DNA of 38,580 nucleotides from an uncultured Bacteroidales bacterium. Its GTDB lineage: Bacteria; Bacteroidota; Bacteroidia; Bacteroidales; Bacteroidaceae. Shown here one piece after another: positions 32,733 to 38,580 of this stretch. Both the position numbers and the translations under genes were made by a program. Position 1 is the first letter of the stretch. Each line of letters starts with the position of its first letter. The notes below the pieces were generated by a model, which was given only the letters and a program-made list of their open reading frames with translations, was not told where the DNA came from and ran no database searches. The stretch covers positions 4,762-43,341 of the forward strand of contig CADCIQ010000015.1 in the NCBI GenBank assembly GCA_902801425.1. Reading direction: 5' to 3'.

Positions 32733-33215
32733 CTACTTTAAATCCTTTACCATGAATATGGTTGTTGCGGTATGTCCAGAGTTACCCTGACGCTGAGGAA
32801 TATGCACAAAGCCGTTGCGCTCATACATTGATACAGCACCTGAAAACTGTGGAAATGACTCTATGTACAGATGGCTGTAACCTGCTTTATGAGCATTTTC
32901 GATTACTTGCCTGAATATTTTTGAGCCATAACCAAGCCCACGAGCTTCAGGCGATAGATAGAATTTCACCAGTTCGGCATACCCTTCAGGCAACCCCTCT
33001 GTTGGGTAGAAGCCACAACCTCCAAGAACATTATCATTTTCAACAATCACCCAGTATTCTGCATTATGTCCTGTCAGCGTATCAAATATGTGTTCTGTTC
33101 GAGGGTCATCATAAACTGTATTAACCAATGGCGCATTATATTCCTCAAATATAGAGCGTATTATATTCGCCAATTGCCGTTGGTCTTTCTCTTCTATATG
33201 TCTTATTTCTATCAT
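32733..33215 (-). CDS. GNAT-family N-acetyltransferase
   Basis: 160 residues from the ATG at 33215 (MIEIRHIEEKDQRQLANIIR). An upstream ATG would add 40 residues lacking homology and overlapping the SGNH gene's end, so it was not used. The acetyl-CoA motif is EARGLGYGSKIFRQVIENAH near 95-114, and the last strand LYIESFPQFSGAVSMYERNGF near 118-138 is typical. The substrate is unknown. It starts 8 bases after the SGNH gene and probably shares its transcript. Confidence 0.88.
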   Translation of the reverse strand: MIEIRHIEEKDQRQLANIIRSIFEEYNAPLVNTVYDDPRTEHIFDTLTGHNAEYWVIVENDNVLGGCGFYPTEGLPEGYAELVKFYLSPEARGLGYGSKIFRQVIENAHKAGYSHLYIESFPQFSGAVSMYERNGFVHIPQRQGNSGHTATTIFMVKDLK

Positions 33216-33222
33216 AATTATT

Positions 33223-34887
33223 TTATTCCTCAAGAATACGTTTCCACTCCTCAAGGCTATGCACATCGAACTTGCTCCATGTGGCGGCAAACTGATAGGT
33301 GTAATGCTGTCCGGGATTAAGGGTGGCGATAGCAAGGAGATGATCCTGCTCGTGCTTGAACTTTGTTGCCTCAGGACACTTGGCTCCTATGTAGATAACG
33401 CCATCTGAACCGTCTTTCTTCGCCATAGTGGGGTCTTGGTAGTCCTCGTAGGCTATGTAGTGGTATTTCTTGTCGGCATAGACTTTTGGGTTCTCCTTGT
33501 GCACCACGATGCCCACGGCTATCTGCATCTTGCGGTCGAGACCTTCATACCATACCTCGCAGGTGTTGAATCGCTTGCCTTTTTCCACAGATATTATCCT
33601 ATGCTCGGTGTAATGAATGGAATCGCCATTCTGAAGCCTGTAGCCAACAGGCTTTAGGGTTACGTGTATCTTCAATCGCTCTGGTGTCTGCTCCATAAAC
33701 TCGCATTTCTCCCAGCTCCAAGGGAAGATTATCTTTCCGTCGGTATCAAGCAAGGCAGGTGTGCAACAGCCAAGACTTGCCCCTACGGCATAGCAATCCA
33801 TACCGTTGCCCCAGTCCTCGTGGAAAGACTTCATCTTCACGCCCTTAGGTGGCATGTGAAGACGGTAGCGGAGGTCAACGATAGTATCGTGAGTGTTCTT
33901 TACCCAGATATCATATCCGAACAGTTTCTGTCCTGTCTTCTGAACGGCAGGACCATACATGCGATAGGCGCACCACTCGTTTTCCCATGTGAGGTCGTCC
34001 ATTCGGTTGTGGTATATCTTGCCAAAGACAGAAGCCTTCTTGGGAGCATCGAAGACGGGAAGGACAAGCAACTGCTGCATCAAGGTCTTTGCCATTCGCT
34101 CATGACCGAGGTCGTTAGGGTGAAGGCGGTCGGTATTGGCATCCTTGAAGAACTTGGCATATTCGTCAGCCATAGGGTAGAGACCACAGAGGGCATTCAT
34201 ATCAATAACAGGCACAGCCCAGATATTTGAAGCCTCCTTAACAGCATCTACATATTCCTTCAGGTAGATACCACATTGGTTGGTATAGTCCTCAGAGCAT
34301 TGCCAGTTCTTGTCGTTGGCATGGAAGTCCTGACGGTGTATAGGTGTGAGGAGCACTATCTGCTTGTCGGGGTACATACGCTTCACCTTGTCGAGAGCGA
34401 TATTGATACGTCCGCGATACGTGTCCTTATCCATGCACATATACTGGCGCTTACGCTTGGTCATCGTCTTTGGCTGTCCGTGACCGTACATCACCTCCTC
34501 CTCTTTCTCCGTGTACCATTCGCCTATCTTCACGCCGTTGTTATAGTCGTTTGTGCCCATGAAGATAAGGATTGCATCCACGGAATCCCCATGCTCTTTC
34601 ATGCACTCCTCAGCCTGACGCGGGATATCATCCCACATACGTCCGCTTCTTGCATATACATACGGCGTTATGCCGAGCCATTCCTGAAGGAAGGTCCAGT
34701 ATTTCTTCTTCGATGCCTTATTGCGAGGGTCGGTGATTGAGTCGCCGAAATAGGCTACGCGCTTGCCTTGCCAGGGGTGAACACCCCCTCCCCAGCCCTC
34801 CCCGAGGGGAGGGAGGGTTGTAGAATGTATGGCAGATAATGGGCATACTGCCAATATTGTGAGTATTATGAATAGTTTCTTATACAT
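33223..34887 (-). CDS. Secreted SGNH/GDSL hydrolase with DUF4861-like domain
   Basis: 554 residues from the ATG at 34887, which follows a good promoter; the longer open frame starts at 34929, before the promoter's start site. Signal peptide (about 1-19), then a 12-residue R3-encoded insert (TLPPLGEGWGGG, about 24-35), then an SGNH hydrolase domain: Ser50 in YFGDSITD, FMGTNDYNNG, and the Asp/His pair in DRLHPNDLGH. From about 300 a second domain begins at YHNRMDDLTWENEWCAYRMYGPA, the pattern of DUF4861 proteins found with pectin and rhamnogalacturonan enzymes. It is likely a polysaccharide esterase; substrate unknown. Confidence 0.85.
   Translation of the reverse strand: MYKKLFIILTILAVCPLSAIHSTTLPPLGEGWGGGVHPWQGKRVAYFGDSITDPRNKASKKKYWTFLQEWLGITPYVYARSGRMWDDIPRQAEECMKEHGDSVDAILIFMGTNDYNNGVKIGEWYTEKEEEVMYGHGQPKTMTKRKRQYMCMDKDTYRGRINIALDKVKRMYPDKQIVLLTPIHRQDFHANDKNWQCSEDYTNQCGIYLKEYVDAVKEASNIWAVPVIDMNALCGLYPMADEYAKFFKDANTDRLHPNDLGHERMAKTLMQQLLVLPVFDAPKKASVFGKIYHNRMDDLTWENEWCAYRMYGPAVQKTGQKLFGYDIWVKNTHDTIVDLRYRLHMPPKGVKMKSFHEDWGNGMDCYAVGASLGCCTPALLDTDGKIIFPWSWEKCEFMEQTPERLKIHVTLKPVGYRLQNGDSIHYTEHRIISVEKGKRFNTCEVWYEGLDRKMQIAVGIVVHKENPKVYADKKYHYIAYEDYQDPTMAKKDGSDGVIYIGAKCPEATKFKHEQDHLLAIATLNPGQHYTYQFAATWSKFDVHSLEEWKRILEE
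34782..34817 (+). repeat. R3 palindrome inside the SGNH gene
   Basis: CACCCCCTCCCCAGCCC, TCCCC, GAGGGGAGGGAGGG. It is almost identical to 17646-17678. It lies antisense to the gene and is translated on the other strand as TLPPLGEGWGGG, just after the signal peptide. Confidence 0.85.
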
Positions 34888-34909
34888 AGTCGGTTTTAGT
34901 TTAGATATG

Positions 34910-34941
34910 CAAAGATACACAATATTCATGAGACCTCCAAG
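34910..34941 (-). promoter_or_regulatory. SGNH-GNAT promoter
   Basis: On the minus strand: CTTG (34938-34941), 20 bases, TATCTTTG (34910-34917). It fits the consensus except for one base in the -33 box. The ATG at 34887 lies 23 bases downstream, which decides the start. Confidence 0.7.
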
Positions 34942-34990
34942 AAAATTCGGGAAATAGTGAAAAAGTTCTTTCGTCTAATATGTACAGACA

Positions 34991-35031
34991 CAATTCATCC
35001 CGAAAGTTTTTGATACTTCCGGGATGAATTG
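34991..35031. terminator. Stem-loop after metE
   Basis: CAATTCATCCCGAAAG (34991-35006) pairs with CTTCCGGGATGAATTG (35016-35031) with one mismatch and a 9-base loop. It lies 13 bases past the metE stop. No long T-run follows, so it may work with Rho or protect the mRNA end. Confidence 0.6.
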
Positions 35032-35043
35032 ATTATTGACAGA

Positions 35044-37311
35044 TTATTCTTCCTTGCGCAGGATAGCGGCTGCAGCTACAAGATTCTTGAGGCTATCTAC
35101 CGTCTCTTGCTCTCCACGAGTCTTCAGTCCGCAGTCGGGGTTCACCCATACGTTAGCTGATGGTATTTTTGCCACAATCTTATGCAAAGTATCAACAATC
35201 TCGTTGACTGATGGCACACGTGGCGAGTGGATGTCATACACACCAGGACCTACTTGTGTCTCGAAGTTGGCGGTTTTGAGTGCGTCAAGCAATTTGAGGT
35301 CTGAACGGCTAGCCTCGAATGTGATGACATCAGCATCCATGTTGTCAATGTCCTTGACTATGTCGCTGAACTCGCTATAACACATGTGGGTGTGTATCTG
35401 CGTTTCGGGCTTTACGCCTGAGTGAACAAGCCTGAATGCTGGTATTGCCCAGTCAAGGTATTCGCTGTGCCATGCACTTTTGCGCAACGGCAGTTTTTCG
35501 CGTAATGCGGCCTCGTCAACCTGTATTATCTTTATTCCGCCACGCTCAAGGTCGAGTACCTCGTCCCTGATGGCGAGGGCTATCTGTAGAGCCTGCTCCT
35601 TGAGCGACACGTCCTCGCGTGGGAACGACCAATTGAGTATGGTGACCGGACCTGTGAGCATTCCTTTCACAGGCTTGTCTGTTAGGCTCTGAGCATATGC
35701 AGACCACTCTACGGTGATTGGTGACTTGCGGCTCACGTCGCTCCATACTACTGGTGGCTTTACGCAACGTGTACCGTAGCTCTGAACCCATGCGTTCTGT
35801 GTAAACACATAACCGTCCAGTTTTGAGCCGAAATACTCCACCATGTCGTTGCGCTCAAACTCTCCATGTACCAGTACGTCGAAGCCCAACTGCTCTTGCA
35901 ATCTTATACATTCAGATATCTTCTTTTGGTTGTATTCTACATACTCTTCACGTGTGATTGTACCCTTCTTAAGTGCGGCACGCTTTGCCCTGACTTCTGC
36001 GGTCTGTGGGAAAGAGCCGATAGTGGTCGTTGGGAAGGCTGGCAGGTTGAGTATTCCCTCCTGTATCTTGCGGCGCTCACTACGGCTTGGTCGGCGCTCG
36101 AAGTCTGCGGTCGAAAGTTGGTTGACATTCTGCCGTACCTCGCTATTGCCCTCGGTACGCGGTTTTGCAAATAGCGCCTTGTTCTCCTGAAGACCATTGC
36201 CATTGGCAATATCAGAAAGTTCCGTGAGTTTCTCCTCGGCAAAAGCGAAGTGGCGTAGTATTTCTTCTGATAGTTTCTCTTCAGAGCCTACTGTATATGG
36301 CACATGTAATAGCGAGCATGATGTGCCGATGACGATATTGTCTGCTGGCACGACCTTCTCTATCTCCTTAAGCAACTCAAGCTTGTTTGTATAGTTGGCA
36401 CGCCAGATGTTCTTGCCGTTCACGATGCCAGCAAAGAGCAATACATCCTTTGGGAAGCCGCTTTGTGTCAGTTCTAGTGTCTTGCGTCCCTCGATGAAAT
36501 CAAGTCCTATGCCGTCAAAGCCAAGTTCTATAACGTCAGCATAGGCCTCGCGGATATCGCCAAAGTAGGTCTGTAGCAAAATTTTCAGTCCGCTTTCTTT
36601 TCTTATACGGCTAATGAGGTCTGAATAAATTGCCTTGAAGAGGTTGCGCTGCTCATTATTTAGTTCGAGTACCAGAGACGGTTCTGCAAAGCTTACCCAC
36701 TCAGCTCCAGCCTCGGCCAATTTGAGTGCTACTTGTGCGTATGCCTCGGCTGCCTGAATTGCAAAATCCTTGGCACGCTTACTGCCTGTGTATCTTGCAA
36801 GAGATAGGAAAGTAAATGAACCTGTCAGTACGGGGACAGTCTGATAGCCAGCCGCCTTTGCCTCGTTGTATTCCTCCACAGGCTTTATGTAGTCATTAAC
36901 CGTGAATACCGTGGTGTCGTCAATTTCTGGCTCAATATAGTGATAGTTGGTATTGAACCATTTTTTCATAGGTAGTGCCTTCACGTCGCCTTTCTCCCCC
37001 TGATAGCCGTGTGAGGCCGCGAAATATGTCTCAATGCGACCAAGTCCCAGATTGCGGTAGCGTGCTGGTACCACACCGAAGATAAATGCCGTATCAAGTA
37101 CGTTGTCGTAGAACGAGAAGTCGTTTGATGGGATGAAGGTAATTCCTGCATCTTTCTGTTTCTTCCAGCCATAGCGACGCAAGTCCGCTGCGACCTGACG
37201 TAGTTCCCCCTCGGTAATATCCCCCTTGAAAAATGATTCACTCGCGAACTTAAGTTCGCGTTTTTTTCCAATACGTGGAAAACCGATTACTGATGTCTTT
37301 CTTTTTGTCAT
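35044..37311 (-). CDS. metE: Cobalamin-independent methionine synthase
   Basis: Transfers the methyl group of 5-methyltetrahydropteroyl-triglutamate to homocysteine, using zinc and no vitamin B12. At 755 residues it has both barrels. The C-terminal zinc ligands line up with the E. coli enzyme, one residue later: His642 and Cys644 in HTHMC, Glu666 in FEASRSD, Cys727 in NPDCGLKTR. The N-terminal [16 protein letters not shown] at 11-26 is typical. The leader is only about 30 nt, too short for a cobalamin riboswitch, a common B12 control for metE elsewhere. Repeats of AATAATTCT around the promoter may be operator sites instead. Confidence 0.97.
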   Translation of the reverse strand: MTKRKTSVIGFPRIGKKRELKFASESFFKGDITEGELRQVAADLRRYGWKKQKDAGITFIPSNDFSFYDNVLDTAFIFGVVPARYRNLGLGRIETYFAASHGYQGEKGDVKALPMKKWFNTNYHYIEPEIDDTTVFTVNDYIKPVEEYNEAKAAGYQTVPVLTGSFTFLSLARYTGSKRAKDFAIQAAEAYAQVALKLAEAGAEWVSFAEPSLVLELNNEQRNLFKAIYSDLISRIRKESGLKILLQTYFGDIREAYADVIELGFDGIGLDFIEGRKTLELTQSGFPKDVLLFAGIVNGKNIWRANYTNKLELLKEIEKVVPADNIVIGTSCSLLHVPYTVGSEEKLSEEILRHFAFAEEKLTELSDIANGNGLQENKALFAKPRTEGNSEVRQNVNQLSTADFERRPSRSERRKIQEGILNLPAFPTTTIGSFPQTAEVRAKRAALKKGTITREEYVEYNQKKISECIRLQEQLGFDVLVHGEFERNDMVEYFGSKLDGYVFTQNAWVQSYGTRCVKPPVVWSDVSRKSPITVEWSAYAQSLTDKPVKGMLTGPVTILNWSFPREDVSLKEQALQIALAIRDEVLDLERGGIKIIQVDEAALREKLPLRKSAWHSEYLDWAIPAFRLVHSGVKPETQIHTHMCYSEFSDIVKDIDNMDADVITFEASRSDLKLLDALKTANFETQVGPGVYDIHSPRVPSVNEIVDTLHKIVAKIPSANVWVNPDCGLKTRGEQETVDSLKNLVAAAAILRKEE

Positions 37312-37349
37312 ACGTTCCTTGTTTTTACATTCTTATTGTTTTCGTGGTG

Positions 37350-37391
37350 CAAAGGTATGAAAAGAATTATTCTGATGCAAAATAATTCTGC
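37350..37391 (-). promoter_or_regulatory. metE promoter with overlapping inverted repeat
   Basis: On the minus strand: TTTG (37378-37381), 20 bases, TACCTTTG (37350-37357), a full consensus. AGAATTATT (37364-37372) and AATAATTCT (37382-37390) form an inverted repeat across the -33 box. GAATAATAT and ATATTATTC follow farther upstream. Confidence 0.75.
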
Positions 37392-37550
37392 GACTTCGGA
37401 ATAATATACTGTATCTGTACTAAAATATCTGATAAACACAGAATATTATTCTATGTAATCGTGGGGGGGGACAAAAAGATGTGGCGTTTTTAATGTGAGT
37501 TCAGCGAATTCTTTATTTAAACAGCTATCTTTGTTGTTTCACAAAAAAAT
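37392..37550. other. Gene-free region with a G8 run upstream of metE
   Basis: No gene is visible. Related AT-rich half-sites GGAATAAT (near 37399) and ATATTATTC (near 37443) continue the metE promoter motif. A run of eight G (37463-37470) stands between them and the R1 copy. Confidence 0.5.
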
Positions 37551-37640
37551 AAGGGAAACGGATTTATCTAATTTATCTCTAATTAATCGTGCAAATAATA
37601 CTGCGCTAACTGTCAGATAAATCGGATAAATCCGTTTCCT
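37551..37640. repeat. R1 hairpin repeat, copy C (bidirectional terminator)
   Basis: AAGGGAAACGGATTTATC (37551-37568) pairs with GATAAATCCGTTTCC (37625-37639). On the minus strand the core CTGACAGTTAGCGCAGTA matches copy A. T-runs follow on both sides. It is about 50 bases beyond the flavodiiron stop and should end that transcript. Confidence 0.8.
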
Positions 37641-37689
37641 TTTTTTATAAAACTAATGTGTGTATTTCTCTTCTTTATTGGAAGGGGGC

Positions 37690-38580
37690 TTATACCATAG
37701 CATCCACAAGTGCTTGAAGCTGAGGAATGTCAGAATCCTTCATGCGACTCCAGATAGTAACGGTAGGCTCTACGATTTCGATGTCCTTGCAGCCTTCAAG
37801 GAGTTTCTTCATAGTCTTGGCAGCAGTAGGAGCCCAAGAGCCGTTCTCTATGATACCCACCTTACGCTTCTGGTAAGCCTTCATCTCAAGGTGATGGATG
37901 AAATCGTACATAGGAGGGAATACGCTTGCATCGTAGCTTGCAGCGGCAAGTACAAGACGGTTCATGCGGAAAGCATCCTCGATAGCCTCTGCCATGTCAT
38001 CGCGGCAAAGGTCGGTTATTGCCACCTTGCCAATGTTCTTCTCACGGAACATCTCTGCCACCTTCTCAGCCACTACCTTTGTACCTCCGTGGATAGAAGC
38101 GTATGCAATGAGAACGCCCTCTGTCTCAACGCCATACTTTGACCAAGTGTCGTAGAGACCAATGTAATATCCGAGGTTCTCCTTGAGGATAGGACCGTGG
38201 AGAGGACAGATAATCTGTATGTCGAGAGCAGATGCAGCCTTCAGAAGTTTCTGAACCTGCATGCCATATTTTCCGCAGATATTGAAGTAATAGCGACGAG
38301 CCTCACAAGCCCAGTCCTCGTCGGCACTAAGAGCACCGAACTTGCCAAAGCCGTCGGCAGAGAACAGCACCTTGTCCTTTGAATCGTAGCTCACCATTAC
38401 CTCTGGCCAATGCACCATAGGAGCAGCAACAAAGGTGAGGGTATGCTCGCCAAGCTCAAGTGTATCGCCGTTCTTTATCTCAAGGCAGTTGGCTTTAAGG
38501 TCTTTCGTTGGGAAGAAGTTGCCAAGCATAGTGATAGCCTTGCCTGAAGTAACGATTTTCACCTCCGGATATTTCTCAAC
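37690..38580 (-). CDS. fprA: Flavodiiron protein (FprA-type), 5' end outside the window
   Basis: Partial: the reading frame is open to the window edge, and 296 residues are visible. Flavodiiron proteins reduce oxygen or nitric oxide to water or nitrous oxide and protect anaerobes. The visible part holds the C-terminal half of the metallo-beta-lactamase-like di-iron domain (ligands in VHWPEVM, FSADGFG and CPLHGPI) and then the flavodoxin domain with the FMN loop ASIHGGTKVVAEKVAEM. The N-terminal HxExDH motif lies outside. A GTG at 38560-38562 is an internal Val, not a start. Confidence 0.93.
   Translation of the reverse strand, partial: VEKYPEVKIVTSGKAITMLGNFFPTKDLKANCLEIKNGDTLELGEHTLTFVAAPMVHWPEVMVSYDSKDKVLFSADGFGKFGALSADEDWACEARRYYFNICGKYGMQVQKLLKAASALDIQIICPLHGPILKENLGYYIGLYDTWSKYGVETEGVLIAYASIHGGTKVVAEKVAEMFREKNIGKVAITDLCRDDMAEAIEDAFRMNRLVLAAASYDASVFPPMYDFIHHLEMKAYQKRKVGIIENGSWAPTAAKTMKKLLEGCKDIEIVEPTVTIWSRMKDSDIPQLQALVDAMV

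Noticed and set aside
33216-33335. Extended GNAT start at 33335
   Set aside because: The extra 40 residues overlap the SGNH coding end and show no GNAT features.
37312-37349. Cobalamin or SAM riboswitch before metE
   Set aside because: The transcribed leader is only about 30 bases long.

Overview
The window looks like chromosomal DNA of an anaerobic gut or rumen member of the Bacteroidota, most likely Prevotellaceae (Prevotella or Segatella-like). Seen in the sequence: promoters of the Bacteroidota form TTTG, 19-20 bases, TAnnTTTG (glnN, glnK, trmO, the DASS transporter, metE); a type III glutamine synthetase; the LL-diaminopimelate aminotransferase route to lysine; a secreted GH10 xylanase with two CBM6 modules and a type IX secretion-like tail; and many short palindromic repeats between genes. 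No tRNA, rRNA, CRISPR array, intact transposase or phage gene was found. The genus is an inference.

Layout. 1-600 is a non-coding stack of dispersed repeats and a terminator. 600-10062 is a nitrogen and amino-acid block. On the minus strand lie dapF, dapL, a TorF-like outer-membrane protein and glnN (glutamine synthetase III). On the plus strand, diverging from a shared control region at 6129-6426, lie the P-II regulator, the Amt ammonium channel and asnB. Together they take up ammonium, fix it into glutamine and asparagine, and sense nitrogen status, with DAP synthesis for lysine and cell wall alongside. 10343-14087 holds trmO, an ECF sigma factor, a membrane protein that is probably its anti-sigma factor, a secreted protein of unknown function, a decayed trmO tail and a truncated thioredoxin-like protein. 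14457-18559 has clpB diverging from a metal-efflux-type permease fused to an HMA domain. 18709-20211 is a secreted carboxylesterase flanked by two copies of one hairpin repeat. 20518-26501 is a five-gene minus-strand operon for a tripartite envelope exporter: coiled-coil protein, TolC, HlyD and two ABC-2 permeases, with no ATPase in the run.

26819-31953 carries a DASS dicarboxylate transporter, a small membrane protein and the xylanase. 31954-32732 is a gene-free stretch built around a large nested inverted repeat. 32733-38580 holds, all on the minus strand, a GNAT acetyltransferase, an SGNH hydrolase fused to a DUF4861-like domain, metE, and the 3' part of a flavodiiron protein that runs off the window.

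The most unusual content is not in the genes. Three families of short palindromic repeat recur: R1, a 70-95 bp hairpin with GAAACGGATTTATC arms, acts like a terminator cassette; R2 is an element of about 75 bp; R3 is a G/C-rich palindrome. R3 sits between genes and also, in frame, inside three unrelated protein genes, each time in a different reading frame or orientation. The other notable items are the nested inverted repeat at 32309-32689 with 11-bp phased repeats, and a perfect 22-bp inverted promoter duplication driving dapF and glnK in opposite directions. I see no complete new defence or mobile system.
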